A DNA stretch of 64,000 bases from Actinomadura sp. J1-007. Lineage in GTDB: Bacteria > Actinomycetota > Actinomycetes > Streptosporangiales > Streptosporangiaceae. How positions within the stretch are numbered: position 1 is the stretch's first letter; each line of letters begins with the position of its first letter. Positions 1-9,041 of the stretch are shown in pieces. Below the pieces are notes generated by a model. The model had not been told where the DNA came from. It was given only the letters and a program-made list of their open reading frames with translations, and made no database searches. Made by a program: the position numbers and the translations under genes. The stretch lies in contig NZ_WING01000001.1 in the NCBI RefSeq assembly GCF_009793335.1, forward strand, positions 4,526,001 to 4,590,000. Reading direction: 5' to 3'.

Positions 1-427
1 TCGCCGATGTGTTAGCCGTACTGGCCGAACGACGCCAGGTGCCGGGGGCCCGGGGGTATTGGCGTGTCGGGCCTGGACGTGCTCGAAGCTGGCCAGTGGG
101 AGCCGTTCACCTTTCTGGGGTTCGGGGCGCGATGCGGGCGGCGGTGGGCGAGAGGGGCGGTTGTCAGCCTGATGGGCGCGCGTTTGTTGGTCGGTCGGGC
201 GGATTCGGTCGTTCTTCGGGGGGCTGCCAGCGGCGGTGTGTCTGCGCCGCCTACATGCGGGCGTGGGCTCGGGCGGTTCGGCGCTCGCTGGGAGTGGTGG
301 GCGGCTTGGGGGCGGGTTGATGATCATAAAGGGACGTTGGGGATTTGGGGTTCTCTAGTGGGCGGGGCGGGTGAAGTAACGGGGGTTGGGCCTTTCGGGG
401 GCGGAAGATCTTCGGGAGGGTGGGGGG
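1..427. other. no gene assigned at the left edge
   Basis: I see no convincing gene here. Open frames exist on both strands, but none shows a recognisable domain or a good ribosome site. The composition is G/T-rich and unlike the third-position GC bias of the genes that follow. The first bases contain an in-frame TAG at 13-15 that could be the end of an upstream gene outside the window. A purine stretch at about 413-427 is the ribosome site of the next gene. Confidence 0.5.
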
Positions 428-1296
428 ATGGACGAGAGGATCGCGGTCGTGACGGGGGCGACGTCGGGGATCGGGAAGGAGATCGCGCGGGGGCTGCTCC
501 GGCGGGGGTTCAGGGTCGGGATCGTGGGGCGCAGCGCGATGCGGGGCGAGGACGCTGTGGAGGAGCTGGGCGGGCGGGCCGACATGTTCCTGGCCGATCT
601 GTCGGTGCGGCCGGACGTGCGGCGGGTCGCGGCGGAGATCGAGGAGCGGTACGGGCGGCTGGACGTCCTGGTCAACAACGCGGGCGTGCACATGATGCGG
701 GCCAAGGTCAGCGCGGACGGGTACGACCGGATGATCGCCACCAATCATCTCGGGCCGTTCCTGCTGACCAATCTGCTGCTCGGGATGCTCGGGCGGTCGG
801 CGCCGTCGCGGGTGGTGGTCGTGGCGTCGGAGGCGCACCGGCACGCGGGGCGGTTCGATCCGGAACGGCTCGCGGAGCCGGGGTCGTACCGCGCGGCCGG
901 GTCGTTCCGGGTGTACGCGCGGTCCAAGCTGCTCAACATCCTGTTCGTTCAGGAACTGGCGGAACGGCTTGAGGGGACGGGTGTCACGGCCAACGCGGTT
1001 TCTCCCGGGGTGGTCGCGACGGGGTTGGTGCGGGAGTTGCGGTGGGCGGAGAGGGCGAGCGGGTTGATTTCCCATACTCCGGCGGTGCGTACGCCGGAGC
1101 AGGGCGCGCGGATGGCGTTGGAGCTGGCGACGGACGAGAAGTACGAGGGTTGTAGTGGGGGTTCTACAGCTCGGCGCCCGGGGCTGGCCTGCTGCCGAGG
1201 GCCGGGGCGTTGAAGGACCGTGAGCTGCGCAAGGCGGTATGGCGTGCGTCGGCGCATCTGGTCGGGCTGCCCGGAACGATAGCTTTGGGCACGTGA
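428..1296 (+). CDS. short-chain dehydrogenase/reductase (frame broken near 1160)
   Basis: NAD(P)-dependent oxidoreductase of the SDR family, of the retinol-dehydrogenase-like type (substrate unknown). The ATG at 428 follows a GGGAGGG ribosome site. The Rossmann motif TGATSGIGKE is near residue 8 and VNNAG is near residue 80. The catalytic Tyr/Lys pair appears as YARSK. As written, the frame stops at 1213 after an unrelated tail. One extra G in the G5 run at 1157-1161 continues the protein as FYSSAPGAGLLPRAG and ends at the TGA at 1294, the usual C-terminus of this family. That stop overlaps the next gene's GTG start. The family is sure; whether the break is real or an error is discussed in the findings. 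Confidence 0.85.
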
Positions 1297-2129
1297 ATCC
1301 ACCGTACGAGCCGCGGCCCGTCGAGTCGTCCGGGCCCAAGGACTTCCTCGCCGGGATCGGCTACCTGTTGCGGGGACTGGGCTGGATCGCGCGGAGGCCC
1401 GGGCAGTGGTTGTTCGGGCTGATCCCCGCCGTGATCGTCCTGGTCGTGTACGCGGTGGCGCTGGGCCTGCTGGCCTACCAGCTGGACGACCTATCGGGAT
1501 GGGTGACGCCGTTCGCCGACGACTGGTCGGACGGGGCGCGGAAGGCGGCGCGGGCGGTCGCGGGGATCGCGATCTTCGGGGCGTCCGTGTTCGTGGCGGT
1601 GCTCACGTTCACCGCGCTGACGCTGCTGGTCGGCGATCCGTTCTACGAGGCGATCGCCGTGCGGGTCGAGGAGTCGCAGGGCGGGGCGCCGCCCGAGCCG
1701 GACGTGCCGCTGCTGGTGCAGATCTGGCGGGCGGTCAAGGACGCGGTGCTGCTCGGGCTGGTCGCGCTGGCGTTCGCGGTGGTGTTCTTCGCGTGCGGGT
1801 TCCTGCCGGTGGTGGGGCAGACGGTGGTGCCGGTGATCGCCGCGCTGGTGTCGGGGTACTTCCTGGCCGGGGAGCTGACCGGGGTCGCGCTGGAACGGCG
1901 CGGGATGCTGCGGCCGGAGCGGTTCGCGCTGCTGAAGCGGCACCGGGCGCTGGTGGTCGGGTTCGGCGCGGCCACGTTCGTGGTGTTCCTCATCCCGCTC
2001 GGCGCGGTGCTCGCGATGCCGGGCGCCGTGGCGGGCGCGACGCTGCTGGTCCGGGAGCGGCTGGCGGTCAACCCGCTGGTCACGGGGTTGGACGTCGGGG
2101 CGCCCGGCGGGACCCACAATGTGTCCTGA
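1293..2129 (+). CDS. EI24 domain membrane protein
   Basis: Polytopic inner-membrane protein of about 278 residues in the EI24/CysZ-like family. In CysZ this fold carries sulfate; the actinobacterial members are of unknown substrate. The N-terminal segment KDFLAGIGYLLRGL is typical of the family. Hydrophobic stretches follow at about residues 33-58, 85-108, 155-195 and 228-258. The GTG at 1293 is chosen because it overlaps the repaired stop of the upstream SDR (GTGA), although the ribosome site is weak. An upstream in-frame ATG at 1239 would add 18 residues with no family resemblance. The family call is fairly sure and the function is not. Confidence 0.75.
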   Translation: MNPPYEPRPVESSGPKDFLAGIGYLLRGLGWIARRPGQWLFGLIPAVIVLVVYAVALGLLAYQLDDLSGWVTPFADDWSDGARKAARAVAGIAIFGASVFVAVLTFTALTLLVGDPFYEAIAVRVEESQGGAPPEPDVPLLVQIWRAVKDAVLLGLVALAFAVVFFACGFLPVVGQTVVPVIAALVSGYFLAGELTGVALERRGMLRPERFALLKRHRALVVGFGAATFVVFLIPLGAVLAMPGAVAGATLLVRERLAVNPLVTGLDVGAPGGTHNVS

Positions 2130-2205
2130 GTGTGATTGCCGCCCCGGACGTAACGGATGATCTTCGCGTAACGTGTGCCGCATGTCCGATCAGGGGGAGC
2201 GCGGT

Positions 2206-3674
2206 GTGCGCTGGACCGATATGAGCGATGACACCGCCGACCACGAGCAGAACGAGGGAACGGGCCCGGTTCCCAAGATCGACGCCAAGGTGCCCGAGGT
2301 GCGGGTGCCCGAGGTGACCATGCCGGTGCCGACGGGACGTACCGACTTCTCCGAGCCGGAGCCCGACCGGCACGACGTATGGGGCAAGGTCGAGGGCGAG
2401 GCCGGCAGCGGGGCCGAGACCCGGGCCGAGGCCGCGCCTGAGGCCGAGAGGTGGGTCGAGGGCAAGATCGAGGGCCGGGGCGAAGGGCGGGCGTCCTGGG
2501 CTCGGGACGAGGTCCCGCCCGCGCCGTCCGGCCCGCAGGCCCCGCCCGCGCCGCCGCAACCGCGAGCCGGTGAGGTCGCGCCCGCGCCGCCGTCCGCGTC
2601 TCAAGGCGCGGCGGCGGGGACGGGTTGCCGGATGCCGAGGACATCAAGGTCGCTCCGGTGGACGCCGGGGGGCGGCGGGACGGCGCGCCGGGCGACGGCG
2701 CGGCGGGGGGCGACGGGGCGCCTGCTTGGGAGGGGTCGCTGTTCGACGGGGACGGCGGGGACGCCGATCCGCGGTACGTTCCGGCCGCCGCGACCGGGTC
2801 CGGGTCGTCCGAGCCGCCCAAGCCGGGCAGGCCGAGCAGCGGCAACTGGCAGATGCCCGACTGGATGGCCGACGAGGCGTCCGCCGACGGCAAACTCGGC
2901 ACGGCGCGCGGGATCGACGACGGCGGCGGCGGGCGTTCGCGGCTGGTGCTCGTCGGCGGGATCGGGCTGCTGGTGGTGGCGCTCGTCGCGGCGGGCGGCG
3001 TGTACCTGATGAAGAACAAGGACGACACCGAGCCCGCCGAGTCGGAGGGCAAGCCCGACCGGCCGGTGTCGGCGCCGAAGCCGCGGGCGCCGGAGGTGCG
3101 GCTGCCGCCGGACAAGCCGCTCAAGCGGTTCCCGGGCAGGCCGAGCAAGGTCGTCGGACGGGTGGCCGATCCGCGTTCGGGGCTGGCGTTCCCGCGGCTG
3201 GCGAGCCCGTGGCAGGCGCCGACGAAGAAGAACAAGCTCGGCACGCCCGGCTGGTCCGGCCAGCAGGTGATGGTGACCGAGAAGCGCGGGTCGCGGCTCT
3301 GGTACGGGCAGCTCCTCACCGGGACGCTGATCCCGACGCTGCGCGGGTCCTACAAGGGCCCGGAGAGCGTCAAGAACGTCACCGCGCTCGCCGCCAAGGG
3401 CTTCGAGGGCATGTACTACGCGTTCCCGCACAAGTCGGCGCCGCTCGCGTCGCAGCCGCTCACGGTGGACGGGCACAAGGGCTGGCTGGTCGCCTCGTAC
3501 CTCACCTACAAGCGTCCGGGCGTGAAGGCGACCGGCGAGCTGACGGCCGCCGCGGTGATCGACACCGGCCGCCCGTCGCCGGCCGTGGTGTTCGCGTCGA
3601 TCCCCAACACGCACCGCAAGATGTGGCCGGACCTGAACCAGTTCATCGCCAAGCTGAAGGTCACCCCGTCCTGA
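2206..3674 (+). CDS. single-pass membrane protein with low-complexity cytoplasmic arm (frame broken near 2617)
   Basis: I do not recognise a named family. The first part (about 135 codons) is acidic and rich in Pro, Ala, Glu and Gly. It then shifts frame. One extra G in the G4 run at 2616-2619 joins it to the downstream frame (AAAGDGLPDAEDIK). The rest has a single transmembrane helix around LVLVGGIGLLVVALVAAG at 2941-3000. An extracytoplasmic domain of about 220 residues follows, with conserved-looking aromatic and Gly positions up to KLKVTPS. The GTG at 2206 is preferred for its AGGGGGAG ribosome site at 2192-2199; the ATGs at 2182 and 2221 are alternatives. The topology (N-in, C-out) suggests an envelope-associated protein, perhaps a sensor or anchor. 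That role is inference. Confidence 0.6.
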
Positions 3675-3715
3675 CCTTGATGCGCATAATGTGATATTTC
3701 GCTTACAGTGCCGGG

Positions 3716-3985
3716 GTGGCGAGTGATCCTCCGGACGACGACGCGCCCACCGGTCCCCTCCCCGCCGTCCGTCCCGATGGCGAGGGGCGCGGGGTGATGC
3801 CGCCGCCCGAGGGCGCGGGCAGCGTCGCGCGGGCGCGGCTGGAGGCGTCCGGGGAGCGCGCCGGGCGGGAGCGGGGCGACCGGATCTCGGCGGACGCGCT
3901 GCGGCACGGCGACCTGATGATGGCTGCCGTGGTCGGGGGCGTCGCGATCCTGCTGCTCGGGGTGCTCGCGGCCATGCTCTGGTGA
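3716..3985 (+). CDS. small tail-anchored membrane protein
   Basis: An 89-residue protein with a GTG start. It has a hydrophilic Pro/Asp-rich N-terminus, then a basic stretch (RISADALRHGD). A single C-terminal transmembrane helix (MMAAVVGGVAILLLGVLAAM) ends the protein. Small proteins of this shape are common in actinomycetes and have no assigned role. It lies 41 bp after the membrane-anchored protein and 67 bp before the acyl-CoA dehydrogenase, in the same direction. An AT-rich stretch just upstream (about 3680-3710) could hold its promoter. Confidence 0.6.
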   Translation: MASDPPDDDAPTGPLPAVRPDGEGRGVMPPPEGAGSVARARLEASGERAGRERGDRISADALRHGDLMMAAVVGGVAILLLGVLAAMLW

Positions 3986-4002
3986 TCCGGGGACTGCCGT
4001 AC

Positions 4003-4016
4003 CGAATCGCGTTCTA
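4003..4016. promoter_or_regulatory. weak KstR-like half-palindrome upstream of the acyl-CoA dehydrogenase
   Basis: The 14-mer CGAATCGCGTTCTA has the right half of the KstR consensus TnnAACnnGTTnnA intact (GTT, then A). It has two mismatches in the left half. It sits 37 bp before the ATG at 4053. Alone it would be unremarkable. It is recorded because the same GCGTTCTA half-site recurs at 21059-21066 and a near-identical half occurs at 52933-52940. Confidence 0.25.
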
Positions 4017-4052
4017 ATAGGCTGTGCCGCACCCGAGGAGAAGGGGTGGGTC

Positions 4053-6233
4053 ATGGCGATCGGGCTGACCGAGGAGCACGAGGCGCTCGCGGCGTCGGTG
4101 CGCGGGTTCGCGGAGCGGAACGTCACCGCGCGGGCCGTACGGGACGCGGTCGAGGCCGCCGAGCGCGGGGAGGCGGCCGGGCGGCCCGGGTTCTGGGACG
4201 CGCTCGCCGGACAGGGGCTGCTCGGCCTGCACCTGCCCGAGGAACGCGGCGGGCAGGGGTTCGGGCTGCTCGAACAGGCCGTCGCGCTGGAGGAGCTCGG
4301 CCGCGCGGTCGCGCCCGGCGCGTACGCCCCGACCGTCCTCGCGGCCGCCGTGCTCGACCAGGGCGGCGCGGGAGAGGAGCTGCTCGCGGGCCTCGCGGAC
4401 GGGACCCGTACGGCGGCGGTCGCGCTCGACGGCGCGCTGAGCCGGGACGGGGACGGGCGCTACTCGGGGCGGTTCGAGCCGGTGCTCGGGGCGCCGGTCG
4501 CCGACGTGCTCGTCCTGCCCGCGGGCGGGTCGCGGTGGGTCGTCGTGGACGCGGCGGACGCGGCGGTGGAGCCGCTCGACTCGCTCGACCTGACCCGCCC
4601 GTCCGGCGCGGTCGAGGTGGACGGCCTCGCGGTCCCGGCGGGACGGGTCCTGGACGGCGCGGACGCGCGGAGCCTCGCGGTCGTCCTGCTCGGCGCGGAG
4701 GCGTGCGGCGTCGCGGGCCGGGCGCTGGACGACGCGGTCGCGTACGCGAAGCTGCGCGAGCAGTTCGGGCGGCCGATCGGGCAGTTCCAGGGCGTCAAGC
4801 ACAAGTGCGCGCGGATGCTGATCGCGCTGGAACGGGCGCGGGCGGCGGTGTGGGACGCGGCGCGGGCGCTGGACGAGGCGCCGGAGCAGCGTGCGTACAC
4901 GGTCGCGGTCGCCGGGGTCCTCGCGGCGGACGCCGCCGTCGAGTGCGCCGAGGGCAACATCCAGGTGCACGGCGGCATCGGCTACACCTTCGAGCACGAC
5001 GCGCACCTGCTCTACCGGCGCGCCCTGACGCTGCGGGCGTTCCTCGGGCGGGGCGGCGCGCACCGGGCGGAGGCGGCGGCGCTGGCGGTCGCGGGCGTCC
5101 GCCGCCCGATGGCGATCGACCTGCCGGACGACGCCGGGCCGCTGCGCGAGGAGGTCCGCGCGCGGGTCGCCGAGCTGGCCGCCATGGACCCGTTCGCGCA
5201 GCGCGCGGCGATGGCCGAGGGCGGCTGGGTGACGCCGCACCTGCCGAAGCCGTGGGGGCGGGACGCCGGGCCGCTGGAGCAGATCGTCATCCAGCAGGAG
5301 CTGAAGGCCGCGTCGGTGCGGCCCGTACCGCTGATGATCGCGGCGTGGGTGGTGCCGTCGCTGGTCCAGTACGGGACGCCGGAGCAGCGGGAGCGGTTCC
5401 TGCCGCCGACGCTGCGCGGCGAGATCATCTGGTGCCAGCTGTTCAGCGAGCCCGGCGCGGGCTCCGACCTCGCCGGGCTCACCACCCGCGCCGAACGCGT
5501 CGAGGGCGGCTGGAGCATCACCGGGCAGAAGATCTGGACGTCCCTCGCCCGGGACGCCCAGTGGGGCATCTGCATCGCCCGTACCGACCCGGACCGGCCC
5601 AAGCACGACGGCATCACCTATTTCCTTGTCGACATGGCGACTCCGGGCATCGAGGTCCGGCCGCTGCGCGAGTGCACGGGCGACGCGGTGTTCAACGAGG
5701 TCTTCCTGGACGGGGTGTTCGTCCCGGACGACCGGGTCGTCGGGCCGGTCGGCGAGGGCTGGCGCGTCGCCCGCAACACCCTGGCGAACGAGCGGGTGGG
5801 GCTGACCAGCTCGTTCCAGCTCGGCGGGGACCTGCCGAAGCTGGTGCGGCTCGCGGCGGAGCTCGGCGCGGACGGCGACCCGGTCGTCCGGGACGGGATC
5901 GGGCGGCTGGCCTGCGACGAGCACGCGTTCAACCTGCTCGGGCTGCGCGCCACCCTCAAGCAGCTCTCCGGCACCGACCCGGGCGCGACGGCCAACGTCC
6001 GCAAGCTCGTCGCGATGGAGCACGGGCAGCGGGTCACCGAGTTCGGCTTCGGGCTGCTCGGCGAGCAGGGCGCGCTGACCGGCCCGTGGAAGTCGGACCC
6101 GCGCCGCCGCTGGACCCGGTACCTGCTGGCGTCCCGCGCGATGACCATCGGCGGCGGGACGACCGAGGTCAACCTCAACGTCATCGCCGAACGGATCCTG
6201 GGGCTCCCCAGGGACCCGGCCCCGGCCGGCTGA
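4053..6233 (+). CDS. tandem (fused two-domain) acyl-CoA dehydrogenase, FadE34-like
   Basis: FAD-dependent acyl-CoA dehydrogenase introducing the alpha-beta double bond in a CoA thioester. The 726-residue length is about twice a normal subunit, and two complete folds are present. Residues 1-350 hold the first fold, with the tail motif QVHGGIGYTFEHD. Residues 360-726 hold the second, with EPGAGSDLAGL, KIWTSLA and the ending GGGTTEVNLNVIAERILGLP. Steroid-degrading actinobacteria use alpha2beta2 dehydrogenases made of two unlike chains. In mycobacterial FadE34 (ChsE3) the two are fused in one chain, and that architecture is seen here. A good ribosome site (GAGGAGAAGGGG) precedes the ATG. The steroid substrate is inferred from architecture and from the rest of the window. 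Confidence 0.88.
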   Translation: MAIGLTEEHEALAASVRGFAERNVTARAVRDAVEAAERGEAAGRPGFWDALAGQGLLGLHLPEERGGQGFGLLEQAVALEELGRAVAPGAYAPTVLAAAVLDQGGAGEELLAGLADGTRTAAVALDGALSRDGDGRYSGRFEPVLGAPVADVLVLPAGGSRWVVVDAADAAVEPLDSLDLTRPSGAVEVDGLAVPAGRVLDGADARSLAVVLLGAEACGVAGRALDDAVAYAKLREQFGRPIGQFQGVKHKCARMLIALERARAAVWDAARALDEAPEQRAYTVAVAGVLAADAAVECAEGNIQVHGGIGYTFEHDAHLLYRRALTLRAFLGRGGAHRAEAAALAVAGVRRPMAIDLPDDAGPLREEVRARVAELAAMDPFAQRAAMAEGGWVTPHLPKPWGRDAGPLEQIVIQQELKAASVRPVPLMIAAWVVPSLVQYGTPEQRERFLPPTLRGEIIWCQLFSEPGAGSDLAGLTTRAERVEGGWSITGQKIWTSLARDAQWGICIARTDPDRPKHDGITYFLVDMATPGIEVRPLRECTGDAVFNEVFLDGVFVPDDRVVGPVGEGWRVARNTLANERVGLTSSFQLGGDLPKLVRLAAELGADGDPVVRDGIGRLACDEHAFNLLGLRATLKQLSGTDPGATANVRKLVAMEHGQRVTEFGFGLLGEQGALTGPWKSDPRRRWTRYLLASRAMTIGGGTTEVNLNVIAERILGLPRDPAPAG

Positions 6234-6271
6234 CCGCCGTCCCCGGCGGGGGATCGGGTAGCGTCCTCGCG

Positions 6272-7994
6272 ATGAAGGGGTCACGGCGGTGGGACGGCGC
6301 CCTCACCGGCCTGCTGCTCGGGGTGCTGGCCCTCGGGCCGGGCCTCGCGCCCGGCTACCTGCTGTCGTTCGACATGGTCTTCGCGCCGGACGCGGCGTTC
6401 ACGCGGATGACGTTCGGGCTGACGGGGACGGTGCCGAGGCACGTGCCGAGCGACGCGTTCGTCACGGCGCTCGGGCAGGTGCTGCCGGGCGGCGCCGCGC
6501 AGAAGCTGGTGCTGCTGGCGATCTTCGTGATGGCGTGCGCGAGCGCGGCGTCGCTCGTCCCGTCGCCGCGCCTCGCGCCGCGCCTGGCCGCCGGGGTGCT
6601 GTACGCGTGGAACCCGTTCGTCGCCGAACGCCTGCTGCTCGGCCACTGGGCGTTCCTGCTCGGGTACGCGGCGCTGCCGTGGGTGGTCGGCGCCGCCGCC
6701 GACGTGCACGAGCGGGGCGGCACGCGGCGGCTCGCCCGCGCCCTCGTCCCGGCGGCGGTCGGCGGGTTCGCGGCGATCGCCGTGTCGGGGCTGGCCGCGC
6801 TCGCCGTGGCCGGATGGCGGCGGACGGGGCGCGGCGGCGCGCTCGGGCGCACGCTCGCCGTGCTGGTGCTGCTCAGCCTGCCGTGGCTGGTGACGGGCTG
6901 GCTGCGGCCGTCCGGGATGCCCGGCGACCCGGGGGCGGTGGACGCGTTCGCCGCCCGCGCCGACACCCCGTTCGGAACGCTCGGCAGCCTGCTCCTGCTC
7001 GGCGGCGCGTGGAACGCCGAGACCGTCCCGACCGGCTACGGGACCCCGCTGCTCGCGGTGTGCGCGCTCGCCGCGGTCGCCGCGTCGCTCGCCGCGTACG
7101 GGCGGTACTGCCTGCGCGGGGCGCGGCCCCGTGGGCGCGCGGGCTGGCGGTCGCGGCGGGGGCCGGGTTCGTCCTCGCGGCGCTGGGCGCGGTCGCCGCG
7201 CCGCTGCTCAAGGGCATGATCGACCTGTGGTCGGGGTTCGCGGTGCTGCGGGACGGCCAGCAGTACGCGGCGCCCCTCGCCGTCGCCGTCGCGGTGGGCT
7301 TCGGCCTCGGGGTCGAGCGCGTCACGCGAGGGGCGGGAGGCGCGGACGCGGCGGGGCGGGCCCTCGGGGCGTTCGCGATCGCCGTGCCGCTGGTGCTGCT
7401 GCCGTCGCTGGCGTGGGGCGCGGCCGGACGGCTGGAACCCGTCCACTACCCGGGGTCGTGGGCCCGCGCGCGGGACATCGTGCGGGCCGACCGTACGGCC
7501 GGCGACGTGCTCGTGCTGCCGTGGGCCACCTACCGCTCGTACGGCTGGAACGGCCGCCGCACGTCGCTGGACGCCCTGCCCCGCTACCTCGACCGGCGGG
7601 TGATCACCAGCGACGCGGTGGTGATCGGGGCGAAGACGATCCCCGCCGAGGACCCGCGCTCGCGCGCCCTGGACGAGGCGATCGCGTCCGGCCGGCCGTT
7701 GACGGAGCCGCTGCGCGCGGCGGGGGTCCGGTACGTGGCGTTCGACTCGGAGACCGGGCCCGGCAACCCCGACCGCGCCCGCCTCGCCGGGGCCGAACGC
7801 CTCGTGGACGACGCCGACCTGGTGCTTTACCGGATTCCCGGGCCCGCGCGGGTCCGCGAGGAGGCCGCGCCGCTCGCGCCGACCGTGATCGCCTGGCTCG
7901 TCGCGATCGGGGTTACTCTCTGGTCATTTCTGCCCCAAGCATTAGCCTGGCCACTCGCACCCCCCGCCCCCCTCGACGTGGAAAGGCCCCCTGA
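6272..7994 (+). CDS. polytopic GT-C-like membrane glycosyltransferase (frame broken near 7120)
   Basis: Large integral membrane protein of about 570 residues with roughly 10 hydrophobic helices. It resembles actinobacterial YfhO/GT-C-type proteins found beside AftD homologues. An early Asp-containing loop (SFDMVFAPD) and the motif AWNPFVAERLLLGHWAFLLG are characteristic. The C-terminal soluble part (VLVLPWATYRSYGWNGRR) resembles the periplasmic part of such enzymes. As written, the frame changes near 7120. One extra G in the G4 run at 7118-7121 joins LRGGAAPWARGLAVAAGAGF. The distal frame has no stop before 8181; one more G at 7909-7912 would end it at the TGA at 7992-7994, which overlaps the next start. 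The end given is that inferred one. Donor and acceptor are unknown. Confidence 0.6.
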
Positions 7995-8125
7995 TGCGCA
8001 TTGCGATCGCGGCCGTGGCGGGCGTCCTGCTGGCCGCCCTCGCGTCGTTCGGCGTCGTGCAGCTCGCCAACGCCTCGCAGAACGACCCGGTCATCAAGCC
8101 GCTCTACAACTACGGCTCTCGGTGA
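7994..8125 (+). CDS. DUF2613 family small membrane/secreted peptide
   Basis: A 43-residue peptide starting MRIAIAAVAGVLLAALASFG and ending LYNYGSR. It is one hydrophobic N-terminal segment plus a short polar tail. The terminal Tyr-Gly-(Ser/Asn)-Arg is the hallmark of DUF2613. In Mycobacterium tuberculosis the corresponding small gene (Rv0236A) sits beside aftD, and here an AftD-like gene lies 2.4 kb downstream in the same cluster. A ribosome site (AAAGG) is 9 bp upstream. The role is unknown; the repeated neighbourhood suggests an accessory of the envelope glycosyltransferase system. Confidence 0.75.
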   Translation: MRIAIAAVAGVLLAALASFGVVQLANASQNDPVIKPLYNYGSR

Positions 8126-8177
8126 CGCAGCCCCTCCGGGGGCACGCATCCCGAGGGCGCGTACCGCCGACTTCGCC

Positions 8178-9041
8178 ATGAGCGCGGACGGGTCACCTCT
8201 GCTGGAGATCGTCGTCCCGGCGTACAACGAGGCCGCCCGGCTGCCGCGCGGCCTCGCCGAGCTGAGCGGCGCGCTGCTGCGGCTGGGGATCCCCGCCGCG
8301 GTGCTCGTCGTCGACAACGCCAGCGACGACGCGACCCCCGAGATCGTGCGGAACTGGACCGGCCCCGTCCCGGTCCGGCTGCTGACCTGTGCCCGGCGCG
8401 GCAAGGGCGCGGCCGTCCGCGCGGGGCTGCTCGCCACGCGCGCCCCGTACGCCGGGTTCTGCGACGCCGACATGGCGACCGGGCTCGGCGCGCTCGGGCC
8501 CGCGCTCGACCTGCTGCGCGCGGGCGTCCCCGTCGTCGTCGGCTCCCGCCGCCACCCCGGCTCGGTGGTCGAGGACTACAGCCACCCGATGCGCAAGCTC
8601 GGCGCGATCACGTTCAACCGGCTGATCCGCGACCTGGCGGGCGGCGTCACCGACACCCAGTGCGGCTTCAAGTTCTTCGCCGGGCCGCTCGCCCGCGCCG
8701 CCGCCGCCGACCTGCGCACGACGGGCTTCGCGTTCGACGTCGAGCTGCTCATGCAGTGCGCCCGGCGCGGGGCCGAGGTCCGCGCCGTACCGGTCGAGTG
8801 GCGGGACGTCCCGGGCAGCACGTTCTCGGTGCGCCGCCACTCCCTGGCGTGCCTGCGCGACCTGGCCCGGATCCGCGCCCTCACCTGGCGGCCGGCCCCG
8901 GCTCCCGTTCCGGCCCCGGCCGTTCCCTCGGGGGCGGCGGGGACGGCGACGGCCTCTGGCAAGCCCGCCGCGTCCGCCAAGCCCGCCGCGTCCGGGCCCG
9001 TGTTCGCGGCCGAGACGGCGCCGGGGGCCGGGCCGGGATGA
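8178..9041 (+). CDS. family 2 glycosyltransferase (polyprenyl-phosphate hexosyltransferase type)
   Basis: Cytoplasmic GT-A glycosyltransferase of 287 residues. It carries EIVVPAYNEAARLPRGLAEL at the N-terminus, the nucleotide-sugar site VVDNASDDATPE, the metal-binding CDADMATG and the acceptor-side motif DTQCGFKFF. The whole resembles DPG/DPM synthases, which load a hexose onto a polyprenyl phosphate. That lipid-linked sugar would feed GT-C enzymes such as its two polytopic neighbours. The last 45 residues are a Pro/Ala-rich tail with an imperfect SGKPAASAKPAAS repeat. The stop overlaps the next gene's start (ATGA). The exact sugar is unknown. Confidence 0.85.
   Translation: MSADGSPLLEIVVPAYNEAARLPRGLAELSGALLRLGIPAAVLVVDNASDDATPEIVRNWTGPVPVRLLTCARRGKGAAVRAGLLATRAPYAGFCDADMATGLGALGPALDLLRAGVPVVVGSRRHPGSVVEDYSHPMRKLGAITFNRLIRDLAGGVTDTQCGFKFFAGPLARAAAADLRTTGFAFDVELLMQCARRGAEVRAVPVEWRDVPGSTFSVRRHSLACLRDLARIRALTWRPAPAPVPAPAVPSGAAGTATASGKPAASAKPAASGPVFAAETAPGAGPG

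Noticed and set aside
4014..6284. A 756-codon antisense frame opposite the acyl-CoA dehydrogenase
   Set aside because: Same explanation: the plus strand encodes a clear two-domain enzyme and the antisense frame shows no family.
7920..8181. C-terminal extension of the GT-C-like protein up to 8181
   Set aside because: It overlaps the DUF2613 gene fully and the start of the GT2 gene. The residues after about 7925 have no hydrophobic or family character, so a lost base near 7910 is more likely.
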